64,000 nt of DNA from Zopfochytrium polystomum (Eukaryota > Chytridiomycota > Chytridiomycetes > Chytridiales > Chytridiaceae), in contig JAIVFJ010000214.1 in the NCBI GenBank assembly GCA_025765615.1, forward strand, positions 43,896 to 107,895. The letters are read 5' to 3'. Positions 54,983-64,000 of this stretch are shown here, piece after piece. The stretch's first letter is position 1. Each line of letters begins with the position of its first letter. A program made the position numbers and the translations under genes. Under the pieces are notes generated by a model that searched no databases, had not been told where the DNA came from, and saw only the letters and a program-made list of their open reading frames with translations.

Positions 54983-55678
54983 ATGGTGTCCACTAGCTTG
55001 GCTACTATGTTTTATTTGGAGGAACAGCTATTAGTTGGACATCTGTTTGGAGCAGCACTGTCATGCTGCCACTGCAGGATGCTGAATATGTCGCTGTGCC
55101 TGAACCAGGACAAGAGCTTAAGGCACTCTCCTAACTCTACTCAGCACTTCAACTTCCGTCTCCAACTCCTCTTGTCATCTGCACCAACAACAGTGGTGTG
55201 ATCAACCTCAGCTCAAATGATCTTTACACCAACAGGTCAAAACATATCATGGTAAAGAATCACAAGATTTGAGAACTCGTGGAACAAAGGTAGTACAGCT
55301 TGAATGGATTGCTGGAGGAGAACAGCCTGCGGACTATATCACAAAATCCCTCTCAGCTATTCTTAGTGAGTACCATTTGAGTCACATTGGGCCTTTGTTT
55401 CTTCTCCTTCCTCTGATTCATTTTTTCTTATCTGTGAAGCTGTTTTCTTCTTTGTTCCTTTTCATTACTTTGACTCATTTTCTTTTACCTCTGAAGTTCA
55501 ATATGTGCCCCCATCCATTTCTTGTTATTGCAGTCTGTCCTTTCTGTTCTGCCATCTGATGGCCAGTCATACCTGTTTGTGATTCTTCTTTCTCCGGTGT
55601 ACGGTTTCCTTAAGATGACTATGGCTTAAGGTTTTCCTCCGTGCCAGCCTTTGCTCCTGCCCACAGCTTAAGGGGGAG
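54983..55678 (+). pseudogene. Fragment of a second copia family (RNase H end to polypurine tract)
   Basis: Broken frames give INLSSNDLYTNRSKHIMVKN and QLEWIAGGEQPADYITKSLS, which match the end of copia RNase H. It ends in the polypurine tract AAGGGGGAG directly before TGTTAG at 55679. Confidence 0.75.
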
Positions 55679-55905
55679 TGTTAGTTTTGGGTCTTTTGGT
55701 GTAAGCAGTGTGCAGGAGCTTTGACCTGATACTGCTCTGCAAGGATGACTTGCAGCATTTTGCAAGTGATGGTCCTTGTAACAGTTTTGTATAAAGACAA
55801 ACACAAGACTGACAGAAACCAAGATCAACCTCCCACCACTACCACCTTCAGTAGTGTACACCACAGTAGTACAATCCATCAATCAGCCAACGTAGGAAAT
55901 TCTTT
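55679..55905 (+). repeat. LTR (start) of second copia family
   Basis: Begins TGTTAGTTTTGGGTC right after a polypurine tract, with TATAAAGAC near 55788. The 3' end is not certain (about 55895-55910). It differs from the outer element's LTR. Confidence 0.6.
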
Positions 55906-55929
55906 CAATTGCTTCCTGTCTCCTGATTG

Positions 55930-58460
55930 AAGCTCAGCTTCTGTGGTTCTTCTGGTCCTGCGCAATACGCCATGCTTCATTCCTGCGCAATCGTGAGCAA
56001 CAAACTCGCACTGGTCGAATTCCATTTGAATATTACCAAGGCCAAAAACCCAACCTACGCCACCTTGGAATTTTTGGCTGCCTCATTGTCACACTCAACA
56101 ATGAGTATACAGAACCTGCAAACTCACAAAAGACCAAGTTCTCTCCTCAGGCCTCACTTGGACTCTTCTTGGGTTTTGACACAGACAGCAAGTCTATTGC
56201 CCTCAGCTACGACTTTACTGCATGGGCCATTCTTCCGACACACCACTATAACTTGCATGAGCATGTCTTTCCTGGGCTTGTCTGCAGAGACACTGAGCTT
56301 CAATCTCTTAATTCTGATTTCTTAACTTCTCTCTCTGATGATTTTACAGATTTTCCTGAAACTGACAACTCTCCTTCTTTCAAGCCTGTTGAGCCACCAC
56401 TTGACTCTTACCATCAATTATCCAACTCTCCTCCAGACGGTGCTCCCTCCACTTGTACTCGCCAGCAACTGCGCCAGGCTTCCGGGGGGGACAGCCGCCA
56501 TCATCATCAACAAACTCCTCAGATCAACCTCCAACTCTTCCCCAAGATATGGAAGACGATAATGACTATGGTTGGAACCCCAACACATTTGCTGTCGTCC
56601 TGGGCGAAGATGAAGATGAACCTGAAGAGAGCCTAGCTCCAATGGCAGACCACATAGCAGCATCCATCAGCACTGAACCGGAACCTGTCATTGAATCACC
56701 ACTTCCACCATCCGTCATTGTCAACATCAAAAATGCACCAACTGGACTTTGCAAGCTACTTGCAAATCGAACAATCACTCACCATCTCTTGCGAATCTAC
56801 CTTGCATCAGCTAAACCAGAACCACGCTTCCCAAAGCACTTCCCTGAAGAACCAATCCACCAATCACAACTCCCACCAGTGCCACGTTCCCACAAGGAAG
56901 CCCAAGCATCAGACTATAACAAAGAATGGACTGCATCTGAGCTTGAGGAACTTCACTCTCTCATGGACAAGCACAAGGTTTGGGAATGGGCAGTTCTTCC
57001 TCCTGGCAAACACGCAATGTTCTGCAAATGGGTTTATGCCTACAAGCTTGATCCCTTTGGGTGGCTGAAGCGATGGAAGGCCTGTCTTGTTGCATGTGGA
57101 AACACTCAACGTGAAGGCATCGACTACACAGACACCTTTTCTCCTGTCATCTGGATCCAGGCCATCCGACGGCTAATTGCAATCAGCCTTGCTTTTGACC
57201 TCAAGTACCACAGCATGGATGTCAACACAGCCTACCTGTACGCTTTTCTCAAAGAAGTCATCTACATGCCACCAAAAGGCCACAAGCGATTCACTCCAGA
57301 TGGAAAGAAACTATTCTGCAAGCTCCTCAAGAGCCTCTATGGACTCCATCAATCTGGACGAAACTGGTTCCTGACCCTTTGCAAGTTCATTGTCAAGAAA
57401 CTCCGCTTCAATCAATCTCTTGCTGAGCCCTGCCTCTTCTTTCAAGTAGACCCTCAGCAGCAAACGTTTGAAATCATCTTTGTCTTTGTTGACAACATCA
57501 ATGTCATGGCCAACACCTCAGTTCTCGTTGCAAAAATTGAGGATGCTTTTCGCACTGAGTACAGCATGTCCCTTGAGGAAACCACTGTCAGCAAAGTGAT
57601 TCGCATCCACCTCGAGCGCAACGCCTAAGGCATTTGGATGGGCCTAGACGAATACACCGGGACAATTCTCACTGAAGAGAAAATGTGGAACGACCTCGAT
57701 ATTGCATCAACTCCAATGTCTATCACCTTTATGCATGACAAAACATCAATCGAAATCAGCCAGAGCAACTCAAGCTGGTATCAGTCCACACTCATGAAAA
57801 TTCAATACCTCGCAACACAAACTCAACCAGATGTCGCATTTGCAACAAATGTACTCTCCCAGTTCCAACTGAAGCCACACCAGTGACATCGCAATTCACT
57901 CCGCCACCTGCTTCGTTACCTCCGAGGCACCTGGGACTAAGGATTATTCCACAGGCAAAGCCACAAGCTGCTACGGCTCTTCACAAACAACACCCTTGAA
58001 CCAGCTGCATATGCTGATGCATCTTATGGGGGCAAACCTGGAGACTGCACATCGCGCACTGGAAATGTCTTCTTCCTCATGGGCGCCGCTGTCTCTTGGG
58101 TCTCACGCAAACAACATTGAGTATCGCTATCCTCCATGGAAGCAGAATAATACTCACTTTCTGAAGCCTTCCAAGAAGCACAATGGCTCCTAGCCATATT
58201 ATCAGAGTTGCAACTCCCCGCACAGCGGCCACTACCAATCCTCGAGGACAATCAATCTGCGATTGCCCTAGTGCTCAACCCTCTCACACATGCTCGCACA
58301 AAACACATTTACATACGTGCTCATTTCCTCCGACAAGGCGTACCACTGGAGAGATCACTGTACACTACGTACCAACCAGCGACCAGATTGCAGACATTCT
58401 CACAAAACCACTCTCGACGTCTCAGCACCAGCGACTGACCTCACTACTTGGCCTCTGACC
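55930..58460 (+). pseudogene. Copia pol remains (integrase end, RT, RNase H)
   Basis: Starts in the integrase C-terminal zone in broken frames. A long open stretch 56453-57628 includes the RT start (MFCKWVYAYKLDPFGWLKRW) and the MDVNTAYL motif. The usual catalytic YVDD appears as FVDN at about 57484. RNase H ends at 58460 with TSDQIADILTKPL. Stops near 57630, 57890 and later break the frame. Confidence 0.82.
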
Positions 58461-58558
58461 CTGCTCCGACCTTTCGAACACCCTTTCGGTTGAAGCCTCA
58501 GACACTTACGCACGCTTTGCATAACGGGTGCTACACCCATGGCCATCGTGCCGGGGGG

Positions 58559-58925
58559 TGTTAGGCGGAACTGACTGGTTAGCAGCAAGAGGCACAAGAT
58601 GGACCTGAACCTATTGTGACTGTCAGTTATCGCTCTCACAATGCCCATGGGAGAGCGAACCACCGCCAATGCAGACCTTGGCGCTGGCTTGCGCTGATGA
58701 CAAATACTTCAAGTATTAAGTGGAACGGAAACCCAGTGTCAACAGTTTTCCTCCTCCTCTGCTCAAGCAGATAATATATAGAGAGGTTTTTACCCTGTGC
58801 CAGCCACGCTTGCCCAGCAACTATTACACTGCGCATATCATCATTATGTATCCATAATTCATAACAGAGTTTTTCCCCTTTCTCTCCAAGTTGGGGAGAA
58901 GGACCACCCACCAACACACACCTCC
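58559..58925 (+). repeat. 3' LTR of copia element (truncated)
   Basis: TGTTAGGCGGAACTGACTGG onward matches the 5' LTR until about 58925, where the last ~55 bp are replaced by unrelated sequence. Confidence 0.8.
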
Positions 58926-59499
58926 TTTGCAGCTGAAATACACTTGTGAGATTCCTAATCTCACTGATAATGGCCTAAGCTGGGGTCTCCCTAAAAGCTC
59001 TTCCCCAGTTGTGACTATGTCATTATATTGGCCCCTATATTTATTTCTATCTTTATTACCATTCATCACATCCCCTCACAGGCTCTAGTGTTTATCAATA
59101 TAAAAGAGCATCCTGTGTTCCTTGTGCTGAATGGGCCTAAGCACAAGGGGCACCCCCCTTATTCATTCTTACTTTTATTGCTGTTTCCGAAAATATTGTC
59201 ATCCGGTGATGATTGGAATCATTGCAGTGATGAAAGGTCTGAATCATCATGGATGAAAAGGCTGTCCCCAAAGTTTTTAGCATTTCGCTTATGTCGAATC
59301 ATTGGCCTTCCTGTTTTATTGAGATTCTGGAAGACAAAGAAAAGAAGAAAAAAAAAGAAGAAAAGAGCCTTTCGCACTTTGTTGGTGGTTCAATCACCAC
59401 TCTTTTTTCTTTTTTTGCTATCCTCGAAGTGTTGTATTTAACAAGTGACAAAGGCTGAAACATTTCACTCGACTCTGATCAAACCGCTCTTGCAACGAA
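58926..59499. other. Spacer without recognised gene
   Basis: AT-rich, with a hairpin-like 'TTGTGCTGAATGGGCCTAAGCACAA' near 59119-59143 and an A/G run near 59336-59366. It precedes the ORF at 59500. Confidence 0.5.
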
Positions 59500-60419
59500 A
59501 TGGACATCGACCCTCCAGCTAATGCAGTGCCCTTCTCAGTTATTGTTCACCCAGTCATAAAAGCGTTCTACCGCCAGCATGGCAGTTTGAGTCCTCAGGC
59601 CACAATCACGATAACTGCAACCAGTTTGGATGAATTATTCCAAAAAGCCTTCGAAATATTTCAACCTCAGCTTGGTCTTATGGCAAGAGCTGGAGGACCT
59701 GACGGAACTGACTTCACTGGAACTGTTGCAACCATCGCCGATGCCCCAAACATTTTGCAATTGAGAAGTACCCACGAGGCAATAGAAAGTACTCACTTCC
59801 TGGCGGAATTGCAAGGACACCATCACAGAGGACGAGCTTCGACGGTGGCAGGAGGCAGAACTTACTGTCATGAAGCATGGGCTTTTGCGCGGAAAGGCTC
59901 ATTCCAATCTTTTCGAAACTCAGGTCCTTCGCCCTGCTATTGCACGTGAACGAGGTGGTGTCCTGTTGCAACAGTATACGACCAAATCATTGCCACGCTG
60001 AAAGAGAAGCACAGTCGCGATTATGCATCTCCATTCGAGTTGTACTGGCGTCTTTGGGCAGTGCATATTCTCAGCCAGCCTGTTGCCGACCAAGAAGACG
60101 CCATGAACCAACCACCACCCCCTGAAGGTCTTCGTTTTTTCGATATGCGCCGGGCCAGGCTGACCGCCTCCTCTGTGAGATGCAGAGAGAGAACAAAGCA
60201 GTGGATATGATGCTGCAAGCCCACAAGGTGTATCTAAATGAGCTCATTGCCGCCACGCGTGATCATCTTGCTCACCTTGTTGCATTCCAAACTATGGTTG
60301 AAGGACAGTCAGACTTCCTTGCTGGAATGGCCGCGCTCAGTGGACCCAGAGAAACTGGCTCCTCCCACACTCTTCTTGGTCGCATCGATGATCAAGCTGA
60401 CGAAGACCACGCCGAATGA
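59500..60419 (+). pseudogene. Unidentified ORF divergent from the IS630-like transposase, frame-broken
   Basis: ATG 59500 opens a frame with balanced composition (MDIDPPANAVPFSVIVHPVI...). A second coding-like stretch follows in another frame from about 59815 (TITEDELRRWQEAELTVMKH), then a third around 59960-60130 (VYDQIIATLKEKHSRDYASP, later PPPPEGLRFF), and finally an open end 60180-60419 (VDMMLQAHKVYLNELIAATR). Frame changes may be small introns (about 59768-59822) or indels, one of them at a T-run near 60134. No domain is recognised. Placed tail-to-tail with the transposase, it may be an accessory gene of the same element. Confidence 0.4.
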
Positions 60420-60571
60420 ACACCTCTTTTGTTTGGTTTACTTGAAAGCCTCATCTATTTTATCTTCTTGTTCTCATGAAGTCTTATCTCACTTTTTTTC
60501 CCCCACTTCTTCCCAAACTATTCCGCCCTCCCCAAGATGTCAGAATAAAGTCATTGATCAACTCTCTGCTT

Positions 60572-61794
60572 TTATTCAAACCCCATCGCCTCCGTGTTGA
60601 GCTTGGAGCCTGCAGCTGGATCAAAGAAGCCATCCTCGCGATATCCGCAATGCTTAAACATGTTTTGCATTGGGCACGTTTCAAAATTTTCCAGGATTTT
60701 TGCAATGAAGTGAGGCAGAGTCCTAGCGGTTAGCTCGCCTTCAGGATACTCCCGCTGCATGTGGCTCTTCACTACACCAAAGAAAATTTCAATTGGGTTG
60801 AAGAAGGGGCAGTAAGCTGGAAGGAACACTGGGATAATTCCTATAGACCGGAGATAAAGTGACAGATTTGGGTCGCAATGGATTTTGGCACCATCCATGA
60901 TCCAAACAGAATGATAGCTGGGATAGCATCGAACCTTCCCTATTAAGAGAAGCAGAGGCAGTAAGAGAGGGAAGAATAGATGCAATCAAGATCGCAAAAA
61001 AGTTGCACATTGAAGTGAAGGTACTGAGAATTCATGCTCACCAGACTTTAATGCGAAGTTACGGCATGCATCTACAAATTTCAGTCGTGTGAACGTCCCC
61101 TCTGTCATGACAGATTCAAGAAGGCCACCAACGCCAATAAAGCACAGCAGTGAGACCCTTGGAAGACGGCGAAACTCGCTGTGAAATCGCAGCTGTTGTC
61201 CTTCAAGTGCATATCCACGAGACCGACGTAAACCCCAATTGTCAAATGATACTTCGTCCAAAAACACAAGGTTGTAATGGTCCCAATTAATATTTCCAAG
61301 CTCCATGGCAAAGCGAGTGATGTCGTCTCGTTCGATATCTAATGCTCGGCGCTCGATCACCTGAATCAGATTGAGACGGCATATAAGCGACTGGGAAACA
61401 GCTGTACTTTGCAAGAAGTAAGACTCACCTTTCTCGTGAATCCCAATTCTTGCATGATTCGCCAAACCGAAGTGACACCAATCTCCTGGTCCCATTCTTC
61501 CTCAAACTGCTTCTTAATCTCATCAAGGAAGGAGAGAGGATTGCCCGTCACGAAATCCTTGATCCACTCTCGGTGCTGTCGACCAAATCTACGGTGGGAG
61601 TCAGTTCTCTTCTGTCGTCCGATATAGCCTGTCTTCTTGTAGCTCAATATCCATCGTTGAATGCTTCTTTTTGACACGGTGAGGACTTTTTGCACAGTTG
61701 CAACAGAGACGTGGAGGTTGACAACTGCGTGAATCGCACGAAGCCTGGTGTCGGCCGACGCATGTCCTTTGACAGCCTCGCCCAAGCCATCCAT
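60572..61794 (-). CDS. IS630/Tc1-type DDE transposase with two introns
   Basis: Exons 61794-61429, 61360-61042, 60939-60572; introns of 68 and 102 nt with GTGAGT/CAG and GTGAGC/TAG ends, phases 0 and 1, giving 350 residues without stops. The N-terminal helix-turn-helix region (SVATVQKVLTVSKRSIQRWI) and second DNA-binding part (IKDFVTGNPLSFLDEIKKQF) precede the catalytic core: Asp in LVFLDEVSFDN, Asp in SVWIMDGAKIH and Glu in YCPFFNPIEIFFGVVK. The order fits the IS630-Tc1-mariner superfamily. Intact reading suggests recent activity or domestication. Terminal inverted repeats were not found by eye. Confidence 0.82.
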
Positions 61795-62401
61795 TTTTCG
61801 TGCGAAGAAGAGAAAAGGATTTTTTTTTTGTCTCTATTGTCTTTTCTCATTTTGTTACGAAAGATGATTCACCGACAATTGTTCTTTTTCTGGTGGGGTT
61901 GCCAGTTTCAACGGAAACAGCAATACTCATTTTCCTTTTTCTCTCATTTTCCACCTTTCAATCCACTCTCCCTGCACTGATGTGGCCTCCCAGCCCTCAA
62001 ATTCAGCCCATCTCAAATTTGAGGCAGGAGAGACCCTGGGCGGAGGGTGGTGTGACTAACAGAGTGATTCATCCTTCCAAATTGTTCTTTCTTTCATTTT
62101 CTCCTTTTGTTATGTCTTTTCCCTGTTTCTCTTTTCTTTCTTTCTTCCTTCTTTGTTCTTTCTTTCCTCCCCTTTCCTATAAATCCTCCCTCTCTTCCCT
62201 CTCTGGTTCTTAATTATATCTACTCCCTCTCAATCAATCCTACCAAAGTAACAACCAATCCTTTTCTTTCCTCTTTGGTGTTTCTCCCCAGGCCAGTGCT
62301 ACCAGACCAGGATGGAGTCCTCGTAGGACTGTGCTACCAGACCAAGCTAGATGAGATGTGTTCCCAGGCCAGTGTGTGTATGCCAAGCTGGGGTGAGGTT
62401 T
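61795..62401. other. Spacer, T/C-rich, with duplicated short unit
   Basis: Contains CT/T-rich runs (62080-62190) and a twice-repeated 'GTGCTACCAGACCA' near 62296-62310 and 62330-62344, next to 'CCAGGCCAGTG' at 62290 and 62365. No coding signal. Confidence 0.5.
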
Positions 62402-62405
62402 CCTT

Positions 62406-62439
<34 letters not shown>

Positions 62440-64000
62440 TGTTCCAGCCCCAGAGGGGCTGGCGGGAAGAGAAAGAGCCATCAACGGTGAACCGTAATGG
62501 ACTACGTCCAGGTATCACCTCAGCAAACCCACCCCATGCGCTACGGACTTACAGGGTCGTCAGGCATCTCCACCGCACATAAAGCCACAATGATCAAAGG
62601 AGAAGGGGAAAACACAGAATCAAGAAAATAGAGAAGTGAGTCTGAAGGATGTCAGTGTAAGAGAGGGGAGCATCTGTGAAAGATCGGAGGGTTGGGATAA
62701 GTCAGATTAGGCCGCAGCCCGTGTCAAGATTGAGAAGGGCAACAGTGGCTCAGTGAACGTCAGGGGGCTCAGCAGGAGATGGGTGACGAGTGGCTCTTGC
62801 TTGTTGGCGTGAGGGGAGTTGCGTTGTGTGGTGAAGCCAGATAATGCCTGCAACAAGTTTTATGCGGCCGAGGGTAGTGGTCAATCCATCTGGAGGAAGC
62901 CTTGGTGCGCAAAAGCCAGATGCCTGGGCAAGTGTCAGTGGAGTGCCAGCGACTACACGTGGTGCAGTGAGGTTGAGAGGGTTGTGAGGAGCTGTTACGA
63001 GTTCTGTGGGATGATGGAGTGGGAGGGAGGGAAGAGTTGATGTTTGGAGAAGACAGTGGGTGAGAGGCTGTGGAACGAGGGTGAGAGGCCTGGGAATTTG
63101 GTGGAGGGGATCTGCGGGGCTTGGAGCGCTTGTCAGAGGGCTTGATGGACTTTGACTTCTCCCAAGAGATAGTGTCGTCACAGCGGGGGATCCAAATAAG
63201 TCGATGGGCGTCAAGAAGGAGCTGATGGAAAGCGGTGACAAGGGTTTTAAGGACAGAGGCAGCAGGGTTATCACGTGAGAATAAGGTGTCATAAAAGGAT
63301 TGAGGGATGAAGCCACGAAGGAGGGAGGAAAAATTGATACAAGATTGATCATCAAAGAGAAATTCAGGGGCGGGAGAGCCAGTAAATGGGATGGGCTTGG
63401 GGAGGAGAGCGACCATGAGGTGCAGGAGGAACAGAGGAGGAAAGAGTTTCAGCAAAGGTGTTGCGAATCATGGCAATGGCGTCAGCAGCTGCAGGGCATT
63501 GCCAGACATGCTCTGTGGTTTCCAGAGCGTGGTGGCATCGACGGCAGAGCCCATCAGGGTAGACTTGAGGGTGTCGTTGGTGTAGAACTTTTTGGGTGGG
63601 CAAAGTGTTGCTGAGGATTTGAAGTCGATACTTGCGACGAGCAGAGCCAGGGAGGGTGCCAAAGAGGGAAGAGGGTTTAATTCCAGAGTGGAGAACAAGA
63701 AATGTGGCTTCCCAATGAACTAGGTCAGGGTTGTGGGTGATGTGGGCAAAGGCTGAGGTGTTCAGAAGTGCAAAATGGTGAGAGAGACCTGTGAGGAGTC
63801 GCAGTTGTCGTCGAAGTTGGCCCAAGATGGGGGTATTTGAGATGAAGGCAGTGGCTGGGAGGATCTGTTGTGAGAGGATTGGTAACCAAGTTGGGTCGGA
63901 AGTCAAGGGTACAGATGATGCCAGCTTGTCTGCTCGTTCGTTGCCAGCGTCGCCGTTGTGTCCACGAACCCAGGAAACTTGTGGAGGGGGGCCAATCCAA
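62402..64000 (-). pseudogene. 3' end of a LINE (RNase H end, CCHC region, 3' UTR, poly(A))
   Basis: From the window edge the minus strand reads VSWVRGHNGDAGNERADKLA, the last conserved block of LINE RNase H. It continues to a CCHC-type motif (CRRCHHALETTEHVWQC) typical of the C terminus of I/Tad-like ORF2. A frameshift near 63440 moves the reading to a frame ending at about 62769. About 330 bp of 3' UTR follow and the element ends in a tract of about 30 A (plus-strand T at 62408-62437). The reverse transcriptase core would lie past the window. Confidence 0.82.

Larger units (their letters stand above)
52927..58925 (+). mobile_element. Ty1/copia LTR retrotransposon, decayed and chimeric
   Basis: The 5' LTR 52927-53340 (414 bp, TGTTAGGC...GTTTACA) and a 3'-truncated LTR from 58559 flank gag-like (54160-54961) and pol (55930-58460) remains. 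A piece of another copia family (RNase H end, polypurine tract, LTR start) occupies about 54983-55925. Frameshifts and stops make it non-autonomous. Confidence 0.88.

Noticed and set aside
57480..57500. Copia reverse transcriptase as active
   Set aside because: The catalytic motif reads FVDN instead of YVDD and the frame is broken downstream.

Overview
The window looks like nuclear DNA of an early-diverging fungus, with Chytridiomycota or Blastocladiomycota the best guess. The grounds are GC-rich coding exons split by short GT-AG introns, degenerate ankyrin-like repeats of the 'WWKDSGLELKY' type, a chromodomain Ty3/gypsy element, and AT-richer transposon islands separated by long GA/CT, CAGA and GT tracts. 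There is no rRNA, no CRISPR array and no convincing functional tRNA. Splice sites below were placed by hand from GT/AG signals, reading phase and domain continuity; no transcript data were available.

Left arm (1-9.4 kb): the 3' part of an NRPS-like gene (end of an adenylation domain, carrier domain, then a polytopic membrane module with three soluble left-handed beta-helix-like domains), the layout of epsilon-poly-lysine synthetase (Pls). Convergent to it is a receptor-like gene with an LRR N-cap, six LRRs carried one per exon, a Cys-rich segment, a Ser/Thr stalk, one membrane helix and a C-terminal SAM domain.

Transposon island 1 (9.4-29.6 kb): a composite repeat field with a 1.1-kb duplication; a Helitron/Pif1-type helicase relic split by a young, apparently intact Ty3/gypsy chromovirus (15230-20534, 353-bp LTRs differing at two bases, TSD TAATG); a piggyBac relic; and a decayed Ty1/copia copy that was itself hit by another element, now a 791-bp solo LTR. 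The gypsy element has an in-register array of heat-shock-element pentamers in U3, a primer-binding site complementary to its own predicted RNA 5' end (Tf1-type self-priming) and a CCCAAAC slippery heptamer in the gag/pol overlap.

Central genes (30.4-48.5 kb): a nine-exon transmembrane redox protein (DOMON, cytochrome b561, cytochrome b5, FAD/NAD(P) reductase) with an SH3 domain placed inside its NAD(P)-binding domain; a large low-complexity PH-domain protein; and a single-pass membrane protein with Ser/Thr/Gly-rich regions. LRR-TM-SAM, SH3, PH and single-pass proteins suggest membrane-proximal signalling, but nothing shows that they act together.

Right arm (48.5-64 kb): a frameshifted ankyrin-like repeat pseudogene, a Tc1/mariner relic, a second Helitron-type helicase fragment, a 6-kb chimeric Ty1/copia element, an intron-containing IS630/Tc1-type transposase that looks intact, with a divergent ORF of unknown function, and the 3' end of a LINE ending in a poly(A) tract.
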